DNA from: Candidatus Solibacter sp.
GTDB taxonomy: Bacteria; Acidobacteriota; Terriglobia; Bryobacterales; Bryobacteraceae
DNA: 12,796 bases
Assembly: GCA_017883345.1 (NCBI GenBank)
Contig: JADGNT010000052.1
Location: forward strand, 1-12,796
Reading direction: 5' to 3'
Below, piece by piece: positions 1 through 6,126 of this stretch (position 1 is its first letter; every line of letters starts with the position of its first letter). The notes below the pieces were generated by a model that was not told the origin of the DNA, did no database searches, and was given only the letters and a program-made list of their open reading frames with translations. Both the position numbers and the translations under genes were made by a program.

Positions 1-1
1 A

Positions 2-496
2 TATGTTTCTCTGGACCAGATGTTCTCCAAGGTCGTATCCACCCGGAAGCCCTACCAATACGTTTCGCCGGATCGCACGATGTTCATCCCGGGCGAAGAT
101 GCCTTTGTTCAGGGGCCGCCATACTTCGGATATAAGTTCGCCTATATTCTGCAGGCGTTCGGCCTGGTGAAAGCCGTTCCCGGAAAGCCATTTTACGTCA
201 CCAACGAATCGGAACAGAGGACTTACAGCGGCAGCGTGAATGCGGATGGGACTCTTTCCGGCCTGCGGCTATTCGCGGAGCAAGGTGGCGAGAGCCTAAC
301 CCAGGATAGCGAAGGGAGTGTCTATCTCGCCGCCGGGCAGGTGTTCGTGTACAACTCTTCGGGAAGACCGATCGATACCATCGCGGTACCCGAGCGTCCG
401 CTCGACCTGGTCTTCGGCGGGAAGGATCGCCGCACCCTCTTCATTCTCACGCACTCCTCTTTGTACGCAGTGCGCACGCGGTTCGGCGGACTATAA
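2..496 (+). CDS. SMP-30/gluconolactonase-like beta-propeller protein, C-terminal part (partial)
   Basis: The frame is open from the first bases of the window, so only the last ~164 residues are seen and the true start lies upstream; Met at base 20 is probably internal. The C-terminus resembles the last propeller blades of SMP-30/gluconolactonase/LRE-like proteins: a 'GSVYLAAGQVFVYNSSGRPI' strand pair, then 'VPERPLDLVFGG', 'DRRTLFILT' and 'SLYAVRTRFGG', a typical closing pattern of that family (…FGG.D..TLF.T...LY.V…). Family members are six-bladed propellers that bind a divalent metal and hydrolyse lactones or esters; in Acidobacteria many are secreted and of unknown substrate. The N-terminal signal and most metal ligands are outside the window, so substrate cannot be judged. 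It ends at TAA and converges on the penicillin-binding protein gene 80 bases downstream. Confidence 0.72.
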   Translation, partial: YVSLDQMFSKVVSTRKPYQYVSPDRTMFIPGEDAFVQGPPYFGYKFAYILQAFGLVKAVPGKPFYVTNESEQRTYSGSVNADGTLSGLRLFAEQGGESLTQDSEGSVYLAAGQVFVYNSSGRPIDTIAVPERPLDLVFGGKDRRTLFILTHSSLYAVRTRFGGL

Positions 497-530
497 CCCG
501 AAAGCGGACCTTGCCGCGCTCCGGCCACCG

Positions 531-552
531 GGCGCTGGAGCGCCGGCCGGCG
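531..552. other. Weak GC-rich hairpin between convergent genes
   Basis: GGCGC (531-535), loop TGGA, GCGCC (540-544) forms a 5-bp stem, running directly into the palindrome CGCCGGCCGGCG (541-552). It lies between the convergent ends of the SMP-30-like and PBP genes, where a shared terminator would be expected. No T tract follows on either strand, so intrinsic termination is doubtful. Confidence 0.25.
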
Positions 553-576
553 CGAGCCAGTTCCCGGTGTAGCCAG

Positions 577-2859
577 TTATGGCACTCGGAGATCGCCGTA
601 CTGCCTGGCCGGCGACGCCATCGCCTGCGTGATCGCGGTTGTGCCGATCGCGTTGTTTTTCAGGAATTCGTCAATATGCTGTTCCATTTCAGCGGGAAAC
701 CGGGGCACAGGCCCCACCAGCTTCTCGCCGTATGCCTTGAGCACGACTTCTTTGAACACCGGAAGCGCAACCGTGCCGCCGGTTTCTCCCGGCCCGAGCG
801 AACGGTTGTCGTCAAAGCCTATACGGACCGCCACGGTGATTCCTTCAGGGCCATAAGTGGACCCCACGAAGAGGGCGTCCCTGAACTCGTTTGTGGTCCC
901 CGTTTTTCCCATGACAGCGATCGGGAACCCGCGGGAATCGAGTGCATGAGCCGTGCCCGTGGGCATGCGCACCACACTCCGCAGACCCTCCTGAATGAGC
1001 GACAGCGCGTCGCCCTCCACATGGACCGGAGACGACTGGTGTCCGCCATCGGCAATTGCCTCGCCCGAATCGCGGACGATCTTACGGATTACATACGGCT
1101 GGGTAAGAATGCCCGATGCGATGGTGCGGTACGCATTGGCCAGCTCCAGCAGGTTCACTTCGGAGGCGCCCAATGCCGTCGTGGCGTATGGGCGCAATGG
1201 CGTCCGGATCCCAAGAGTGCGCGCCGTCTCGAGGACGCTGGCAACTCCGATCTGCTCTGTAATCCAAATGGCGACGGCGTTTCGGGATTCCGCCAGCGCC
1301 ATGCGGAGGGGGATCATGCCCTTGAATTGACCATCGTAGTTGGAGATCCATTTCACATCCTGGTCGTTGCCATTGGCGACGCTGATGGGTTCGTCGGGCA
1401 CCACCGTATCGAGATTGAATGTTGCTTGCTGAAAAGCGGCGAGGTAGACAATGGGTTTCATGGCGGACCCAGGTTGCCGCAGGGACTTCGTGACGCGGTT
1501 GAAGTCGGCATATGCGCTGGAGCGGTCTTTGTAGACCTGGCGGCCGCCAATCTCGGCGAGGATACTCGCATCGCGGTTCCTCAGTACGACCACCGAGCCT
1601 TGGACCAGGCCGCGGGCGCCAGAGTGCCGCTTCTCGTACACCAAAAGACCGCGCTCCAGTGCCTGGTTCGCAACTTGCTGCACCCCGGCGTCCACCGTCG
1701 AGTAGACCTGGATTCGCCCCTGCAGCAGGTCCTTTACGCTGAGGCCGGTTTGGCGGCTTGTGAGTTCGTCAAGGATATTGTCAACCACCGCGGATGTCTC
1801 GATCGTCTTGTCCTTGTGCTGCGCCACCACCTCAATCGGGCGCTGCCTGGCTCTCCGCTCCTGGCCGGGAGAAATAAAGCCGCGTGCGGCCATCAGCGCC
1901 AGGGTTTGGTCTCTGCGCTGCAAGACTCTGTTAGTTTCGCTCGCATTGGGCGCGTAGTAACGAGCCGACTTTGCGGTGCCTGCCAGCAGCGCGGCCTTGT
2001 CCGCATCCTCCACGGTGAACCTGCCGAGAGGCCGGCCAAAATAGTATTCAGCCCCCCTGGCAAACCCGTACTGTCCGTTTCCCATGTAAATCAAGCTGGC
2101 GTACCGGGCCAGAATTTCTTCCTTAGCCCGACGCTTGGAACCGAAGTGTATTTGCATCTGTTCTTCGACCCAGAACGAGAGGCGGATCTCCTCCACCTTG
2201 CGAACCAGCATGTTGACCGTTCGCGCGCCGATCACGCTCGACAACACGCGAGCCAGGCGGCCGCCGTGCCGGAGTTGGTCGCTGTTTTCTTGAGCCGTCA
2301 CGGTCTTGAGAAAGTAACCGCGCACGAGCTGTTGGGTGATGGTCGATCCGCCCTGCGGGAAGATCGCGGAATTATTAGCCGCGTCTCGACTTCCCATCCT
2401 CGATAGCCGGCCGATTAGATTGCCGAACCTGATTTTGCACAGTACGCGAGCAAATCCGGTGTAGTCCACTCCGGAATGTGAGAAGAAGTTCTTGTCCTCC
2501 GCGGCGAGGATCGCTTCGCGAACAATGGGGGGGATTTCCTCATATCGGGTGAGCTGGCGGGATTCCGAGGCCATCTCCTTGAGCGGCTGGCCGTGGGCGT
2601 CGTAAATGTGTCCGATCGTAGAGAACTCAAATCGGGTGAATCCATCCAGATCGGGCAGACTGTTTCTATCAAAGTAGACGTGATAGAAGCCCGCACCAGC
2701 GGGAACGGCTGCAAAAGCCGTTGTGCAAAGGAAAAGGCGGACCAGGCCCTTCGTCCAGCCAAGCCTCCCCAGCCGGGTCCTGCGTATTCTCCGAGCCGCT
2801 GCCCGGACGCGCACCCGCATCGCCGAGCTCCATCCTCGAGGTGGTCGGGCTACGCTCAT
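577..2859 (-). CDS. Class A penicillin-binding protein (PBP1-type, GT51 + transpeptidase)
   Basis: Bifunctional peptidoglycan synthase that polymerises lipid II glycan strands and cross-links stem peptides on the outer face of the inner membrane. Of 760 residues, the basic N-terminus is cytoplasmic and a hydrophobic anchor lies at ~39-60. The GT51 domain shows EDKNFFSHSGVD (~121-132, catalytic Glu121), GGSTITQQ (~170-177), RKVEEIRL (~220-227) and a GNGQYGFARGAEYYFG segment (~260-275). The transpeptidase domain shows SAMK (Ser465 nucleophile), SRN (525-527) and KTGTT (652-656), so both activities look intact. The spacing between the first two GT51 motifs, and after the second, is longer than in E. 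coli-type PBPs (stretches ~137-169 and ~186-215). The first ATG overlaps the upstream gene's TGA (ATGA), but Met14 (base 2820) has a better Shine-Dalgarno (GGAG, 7 bases before ATG) and is a real alternative start. pbpC and mrcB-type naming cannot be decided from sequence alone. Confidence 0.95.
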   Translation of the reverse strand: MSVARPPRGWSSAMRVRVRAAARRIRRTRLGRLGWTKGLVRLFLCTTAFAAVPAGAGFYHVYFDRNSLPDLDGFTRFEFSTIGHIYDAHGQPLKEMASESRQLTRYEEIPPIVREAILAAEDKNFFSHSGVDYTGFARVLCKIRFGNLIGRLSRMGSRDAANNSAIFPQGGSTITQQLVRGYFLKTVTAQENSDQLRHGGRLARVLSSVIGARTVNMLVRKVEEIRLSFWVEEQMQIHFGSKRRAKEEILARYASLIYMGNGQYGFARGAEYYFGRPLGRFTVEDADKAALLAGTAKSARYYAPNASETNRVLQRRDQTLALMAARGFISPGQERRARQRPIEVVAQHKDKTIETSAVVDNILDELTSRQTGLSVKDLLQGRIQVYSTVDAGVQQVANQALERGLLVYEKRHSGARGLVQGSVVVLRNRDASILAEIGGRQVYKDRSSAYADFNRVTKSLRQPGSAMKPIVYLAAFQQATFNLDTVVPDEPISVANGNDQDVKWISNYDGQFKGMIPLRMALAESRNAVAIWITEQIGVASVLETARTLGIRTPLRPYATTALGASEVNLLELANAYRTIASGILTQPYVIRKIVRDSGEAIADGGHQSSPVHVEGDALSLIQEGLRSVVRMPTGTAHALDSRGFPIAVMGKTGTTNEFRDALFVGSTYGPEGITVAVRIGFDDNRSLGPGETGGTVALPVFKEVVLKAYGEKLVGPVPRFPAEMEQHIDEFLKNNAIGTTAITQAMASPARQYGDLRVP

Positions 2860-3749
2860 GGGGAGATTGCCTTGGCGAATTGGTTCAGCCCGGCACTGCG
2901 CGCGTCTCGGCCTTCCGCGGGGTAAATCGTCCGGGCATCGGCTGGAACGCTGCGATACCGGCTGTAGTGGACTGTCTGCTCGATGCGCAGGGCTTTTAGC
3001 AGTCCCAACCGGGCCGAGGCAGATACTTGCAGGCGATCGGGCAGCCAGACTCCATCGCCCACCTGCGTCAGCTCCAGGGTCCCAAGCGATCCCTTCGCGA
3101 CGCGGACCAGGAATAACCCCACCGAAATGGTGTCGATGACTTCCGCTTCCACTTTCACGATCTGGTGGTCTTGTTGGTCCACCCAGAATCTGCCTCGGAG
3201 AGAGCGAAACAACTTGGCGGTGCGGGATCGGGCCTGGTATCCCTGGCGCGGCCTGGCCTCGATGATGAAGACGCTGTGGCCATCCAGTCTCCCTTCTCCG
3301 GCCAGCCGGAACTCGAAAGCATCCGGCAACTCGTGCCAGGCCTCACGCTGCCAATCCGGGCGCCTCTGGTATGCGGACAGGCGCTTGGCTCGCTCCGCCG
3401 CGGTCTCTTGCCGCCGTTCGGCGATACTTTTGGCGAGACTCACCTGCTCCCTCTTCTCTTCGGTGGCGGGCAACGGGCGGTCGTCCCGCTGGACCAGTTG
3501 CCGGTAGGGCGTGCCTTCCTGCAACGTGACGTCGTAGGTCTGCACCTCGGACAACTTCACCCTTCCCTGGGCGTCGAGACGCCGGAGTTCCACGCGTTGC
3601 AGGAACGTGTAGTTCCGGGCGATTTTCCAGTTGCGCTCGTCGGCGGCAACGGCGTGGCGGATGATCTCGCGCGCATCTACCTGGCCGAGAAGGGGAGTCG
3701 TAGAGGCCAGGCACAGCAGGAGCACGCGCGGATAGCCCGGGATTTTCAT
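2856..3749 (-). CDS. Secreted LolA-like / outer-membrane lipoprotein-sorting-like protein
   Basis: Predicted 297 aa from the ATG at 3749; an upstream TTG at 3776 in the same frame would add nine residues, but the ATG starts a clean signal peptide (MKIPGYPRVLLLCLASTTPLLGQ), so it is preferred. No strong ribosome-binding site is visible. The mature part has alternating beta-type segments ('RNYTFLQRVELRRLDAQG', 'GHSVFIIEARP', 'GRFWVDQQDHQIVKVEAEV', 'VWLPDRLQVSASARLG'), resembling the half-barrel LolA/LolB-like proteins common in Acidobacteria, interrupted by a charged helix-rich stretch (~100-145) rich in Glu/Arg. There is no lipobox Cys at the cleavage site, so it should be periplasmic rather than lipidated. 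Its stop overlaps the PBP start by four bases (ATGA), implying co-transcription and translational coupling with an envelope-synthesis gene. LolA function itself is not shown; 'LolA-like fold, unknown role' is the safest reading. Confidence 0.68.
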   Translation of the reverse strand: MKIPGYPRVLLLCLASTTPLLGQVDAREIIRHAVAADERNWKIARNYTFLQRVELRRLDAQGRVKLSEVQTYDVTLQEGTPYRQLVQRDDRPLPATEEKREQVSLAKSIAERRQETAAERAKRLSAYQRRPDWQREAWHELPDAFEFRLAGEGRLDGHSVFIIEARPRQGYQARSRTAKLFRSLRGRFWVDQQDHQIVKVEAEVIDTISVGLFLVRVAKGSLGTLELTQVGDGVWLPDRLQVSASARLGLLKALRIEQTVHYSRYRSVPADARTIYPAEGRDARSAGLNQFAKAISP

Positions 3750-3819
3750 AACCAGTTTCGTATAGTTGCAAGTCAAACACCAAACCGAATCACGTGGGCG
3801 CCTCCCGTGTGTTTCCCGC

Positions 3820-3838
3820 GCCGATCGTTTCTATCGGC
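3820..3838. other. Small inverted repeat downstream of cytochrome gene
   Basis: GCCGAT (3820-3825) and ATCGGC (3833-3838) form a 6-bp stem with a 7-base loop, 45 bases beyond the stop of the cytochrome gene and upstream of the LolA-like gene, both on the minus strand. It could be a weak terminator separating them, but no T tract follows on the minus strand. Confidence 0.25.
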
Positions 3839-3882
3839 CACCCGGAAAGCAGTGGTACGGCAATTCTTACCTCATGGATTAG

Positions 3883-4407
3883 TTACCGCGGCATCGCGAG
3901 GGGCTGCCGTAAAATCGCCTGCGCCGGCAGCGGCAACTTATCGGCGTTTTTTAAGAGCATCGTCAGTTGCCATCGCGCGCTCTCCGGCATGGTATCGAAA
4001 CGGGGCATGCCTGAAAGGCGGATGCCGTTGGAAATTTTCCAGAACGTGGCGCCGTCAAGGTCATCGGTCACCATCGACGGCCCCTCGAGAAGTTGCGGTG
4101 CGGGAGGGAACATGCCGGCTGCGAAAGGCGTCTTCGGCTGGCCGGGGAGGCCGTGGCACACGGCACAATAATCGCGGTACTCTTTAGCGCCCGCGAGCAG
4201 GTTTTCTTCCGTTGGGGCCAAGGGATTTTTGCGATCCGCGGCGCTGCCGATGCTCGCATGAAGCGCCGTTTTCGCCAGGAATTCTTCCAACGGCAGAGGG
4301 CGCGCCGTGGTTGCGAGCGACAGAAAGCCCAGTCTCACGTATAGATACACACTAAGTGGGAATAGCACCAACAGTCCGACCAAGACACCGAGAACAAGCA
4401 CTTTCAT
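3883..4407 (-). CDS. Membrane-anchored class I c-type cytochrome
   Basis: Predicted 174 aa. The frame stays open upstream to 4776, but that extension runs through the palindromic repeat and the divergent gene, so the ATG at 4407 is chosen: it opens a hydrophobic anchor (residues ~3-30, 'VLVLGVLVGLLVLFPLSVYLYV'-like). A single haem-binding site CAVCH lies at 81-85, and Met134 in 'GIRLSGMPRF' is the likely sixth ligand, as in class I cytochromes c of the CytC_CBB3/cytochrome-c6-like type. The haem domain spans ~68-160 and should face the periplasm, carrying electrons. No oxidase or dehydrogenase partner gene adjoins it in the window. A clear Shine-Dalgarno is lacking. It is divergent from the VOC-protein gene, with ~280 bases between the two starts. 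Confidence 0.88.
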   Translation of the reverse strand: MKVLVLGVLVGLLVLFPLSVYLYVRLGFLSLATTARPLPLEEFLAKTALHASIGSAADRKNPLAPTEENLLAGAKEYRDYCAVCHGLPGQPKTPFAAGMFPPAPQLLEGPSMVTDDLDGATFWKISNGIRLSGMPRFDTMPESARWQLTMLLKNADKLPLPAQAILRQPLAMPR

Positions 4408-4487
4408 CGCGATAATGTACCAGCACGTCAAGGTCCCGAATCGCGGGCTGGCTAATTCTGCCGTGCCTTTCCGCACGGAACGGGATG

Positions 4488-4499
4488 TTGACCGGTCAA
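4488..4499. promoter_or_regulatory. Perfect 12-bp palindrome, candidate operator
   Basis: TTGACCGGTCAA is its own reverse complement. It lies between the divergent starts of the cytochrome (4407) and the VOC protein (4690), where an operator for either or both genes could sit. It also contains a TTGACC that could act as a -35-like element on either strand, but no convincing -10 box was found at the right spacing. Confidence 0.35.
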
Positions 4500-4526
4500 G
4501 CAGCCCTAGGGTCGAAAAAGCACCTT

Positions 4527-4638
4527 CGTGGCGCACACACTCTTGCGTGCCGCGCCGAGTCTCACTCGACGCTCTGCGCCCTGGGCAGCGGGCGTCGGCA
4601 ACAGTGCCGACGCGGCACGCAAGAGTGCGTGCGCCACG
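4527..4638. repeat. Palindromic dispersed repeat element, complete copy (MITE/REP-like)
   Basis: A 112-bp unit bounded by 28-bp inverted arms, 4527-4554 and 4611-4638, differing at one position (an A in the left arm where the right arm predicts G). Inside it, GCGTCGGCA (4592-4600) and TGCCGACGC (4605-4613) form a second 9-bp hairpin with loop ACAG, sharing bases with the right arm, so two alternative folds compete. A related half copy in inverted orientation lies at 12141-12222. No target-site duplication is visible at the flanks and no protein is encoded, so it is a non-autonomous element. It ends 52 bases before the VOC-protein ATG and so probably lies in that gene's leader or promoter region. 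Confidence 0.85.
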
Positions 4639-4689
4639 CTGCCGTTCAGGCGGTTGCGGCGGCCTCTCGGGGGACGTAACCTGAAACAG

Positions 4690-5613
4690 ATGAGATATTT
4701 TTTCGGGTTCCTCATGTGTTTGTCGCTTTCTGCCCAGGCGCCTCCGGCGCGGCCGAAGGTCTTCGGCGTGGCCCACTACGCCATCTTCGTCAGCGACTTG
4801 GCGAAGGCGCGCGCATTTTATGAGGACTTTCTAGGCTACGAGGAGGCTTTCACGCTGCCCAAGGCCGATGGCACGGTGCAGGTGGCCTTTGTGAAAATCA
4901 ACGACCGTCAGTACGTGGAGTTGTTTAACGAACCGAACAAGGGCGAAGGCCAGTTGAACCATTTGGGGCTCTACACCGATGACGTTGAGCGGATGCGGCA
5001 GTACCTGGCTTCGCGCGGGGTCAAAGTGCCGGACCAGGTGAGCCAGAACCGGATCGGGAATAAGAAGATCTCGGTGGTCGATCCGGACGGCCACACGGTG
5101 GAGATCGGGGAATACCTGCCCGATAGCTGGACCGGTAAAGACACCGGCAAGCACATGCCGGCGACGCGCATTGCAGACCGAATGATGCACGCGGGAATCC
5201 TGGTGGGCAATCTGGACGCGGCCGCCAGGTTCTACGGCGGGATCCTGGGGTGCCACGAGACGTGGCGTGGCAACGGCTTGAGCAGCACGACGTTGAACTG
5301 GGTCAATATGCGCGTGCCGGATGGTGACAACCACGTGGAGTTCATGCTCTATAAGGATCTTCCGCCGCCGGACCGGCGCGGCAGCCCGCACCACATCTGC
5401 CTGGTCGTGCCGGATATCAAGAAGGCTGTGGCGACGCTCGAAGCGCGGCCGGCGCGAAAGGGCTACGCGCGCGAGCTGAAAATCAACGTAGGCGTCGACA
5501 ACAAGCGGCAAGTGGGGCTGTTCGACCCGGATGGGACGCGCGTTGAGATGATGGAGATCGACACCATCGACGGCAAGCCTGCGCCTTCTTCCACGCTTCC
5601 ACCGCCGCGGTAG
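4690..5613 (+). CDS. Secreted tandem VOC-superfamily protein (glyoxalase/extradiol dioxygenase-like)
   Basis: Predicted 307 aa from the ATG at 4690. The frame is open back to 4528, but that part is repeat DNA; the chosen start gives a short signal peptide (MRYFFGFLMCLSLSAQA). Two VOC modules follow: module 1 (~25-143) with His29 ('HYAIFV'), His91 ('LNHLGLY') and Glu138 ('DPDGHTVEIGEY'), and module 2 (~165-290) with His167 ('MMHAGILV'), His234/His235 ('PHHICLVV') and Glu286 ('DPDGTRVEMMEI'). Each module thus keeps a possible His-His-Glu metal set; in extradiol dioxygenases only the second module keeps it, and in glyoxalase I-type enzymes ligands are shared between modules. Substrate is unknown; the export signal argues against classic cytosolic methylglyoxal detoxification. 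The C-terminal tail is Pro/Ser-rich. It is divergent from the cytochrome gene. Confidence 0.85.
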   Translation: MRYFFGFLMCLSLSAQAPPARPKVFGVAHYAIFVSDLAKARAFYEDFLGYEEAFTLPKADGTVQVAFVKINDRQYVELFNEPNKGEGQLNHLGLYTDDVERMRQYLASRGVKVPDQVSQNRIGNKKISVVDPDGHTVEIGEYLPDSWTGKDTGKHMPATRIADRMMHAGILVGNLDAAARFYGGILGCHETWRGNGLSSTTLNWVNMRVPDGDNHVEFMLYKDLPPPDRRGSPHHICLVVPDIKKAVATLEARPARKGYARELKINVGVDNKRQVGLFDPDGTRVEMMEIDTIDGKPAPSSTLPPPR

Positions 5614-5650
5614 TGGAGGTGGCGCGATCGAGGTGTTGCCATTCGACGAG

Positions 5651-5898
5651 CTATGGGTGCTCCGCGCGCTTCTGCTGCCGGGCGAAGAAGTCGAGCATGG
5701 CGGCGAAGGCGGGGGCGGCCACCCCGACGTGGCTTCCGCCGGGCACTTCCACGTAGACGATGTCGGCGCCGGCTTTCTTACCGGCTTCGGCCATGTTGCG
5801 CGATTGGGTGACGGAGACGGTACGATGAAGCCGACGCGCTCGGCCTCGCGCTTGAGGAGGCCATTAGCGTATGAGTCGAACAGGGTGTCCGCGTAAGA
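5651..5898 (-). pseudogene. Remnant of alpha/beta-hydrolase (esterase/peptidase-like) with internal deletion
   Basis: On the minus strand one frame (5898 to ~5824) reads SYADTLFDSYANGLLKREAE followed by RVGFIV, which matches the segment after the oxyanion-loop region of esterase/PHB-depolymerase-like alpha/beta hydrolases. From ~5824 a different frame reads RTVSVTQSRNMAEAGKKAGA, then DIVYVEVPGGSHVGVAAPAF and AAMLDFFARQQKRAEHP, ending at TAG (5651-5653). This is the typical C-terminus of the same family, with the catalytic-His strand (GGSH). The intervening part, including the GxSxG nucleophile elbow and the Asp loop, is absent and the frame changes at the junction; the N-terminus is also gone. 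This is therefore a decayed gene fragment, not a functional enzyme. It lies tail-to-tail with the VOC gene, 37 bases apart. Confidence 0.78.
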
Positions 5899-6114
5899 AG
5901 TAGTATTAATTAATAGCCAGCCCAGTATGCAGCAGGCGGCGGCGAAGTCCCATTTTTCGCCGCCGGCGTGTCATCCGTGGAACAGGCCCGGCTGTCCGGA
6001 TACCGGCAACCCACGGCAAAGCCTCGCCGCTGTTCTGGCATGACAAGTGCGAGTATGAACTGATGGCGAAACCCGTTCGCCCCGTCCGCCAGAGTCCGGA
6101 GCGGGCCAGGCACT
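5899..6114. other. Intergenic stretch without a recognisable gene
   Basis: Between the hydrolase remnant and the ribosome-binding site of the BsuPI-domain gene no reading frame has recognisable protein features. It contains a 12-bp AT palindrome, TATTAATTAATA (5904-5915), unusual in such GC-rich DNA, and a strong hairpin (5937-5965). A promoter for the gene at 6127 should lie here, but no convincing -35/-10 pair could be picked. Confidence 0.5.
5937..5965. other. Strong 10-bp hairpin
   Basis: CGGCGGCGAA (5937-5946) pairs fully with TTCGCCGCCG (5956-5965) across a 9-base loop. It stands in gene-free DNA between the hydrolase remnant and the BsuPI-domain gene. The loop's 3' side is T-rich but no T tract follows the stem, so a terminator role is possible rather than shown. 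Confidence 0.4.
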
Positions 6115-6120
6115 GGAGGA
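6115..6120 (+). promoter_or_regulatory. Ribosome-binding site deciding a GTG start
   Basis: GGAGGA lies six bases before the GTG at 6127, a near-ideal Shine-Dalgarno. It fixes the non-ATG start of the BsuPI-domain gene and helps discard the overlapping frame that would begin at 6063. Confidence 0.75.
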
Positions 6121-6126
6121 ACCGCC

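Noticed and set aside
511..2406. 631-codon open frame on the plus strand opposite the PBP gene
   Set aside because: It lies wholly antisense to an unmistakable PBP with all catalytic motifs; its translation is His/Arg/Leu-rich with no recognisable domain, as expected for a GC-rich shadow frame.
3750..3800. Possible sigma70-type promoter (TTGACT … TATACG on the minus strand) before the LolA-like gene
   Set aside because: The two boxes are only six bases apart; alternative -35 choices are poor matches, so no promoter is called.
3165..4187. 340-codon plus-strand frame crossing the LolA-like and cytochrome genes
   Set aside because: It is antisense to a signal-peptide protein and a CxxCH cytochrome; no family pattern is seen.
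4527..4638. CRISPR-like or tandem repeat array
   Set aside because: Only one inverted pair of arms exists here and the second genomic copy is more than 7 kb away; there are no regularly spaced direct repeats or spacers.
5633..5896. 87-codon plus-strand frame opposite the hydrolase remnant
   Set aside because: It is the antisense of the alpha/beta-hydrolase fragment and has no family pattern of its own.
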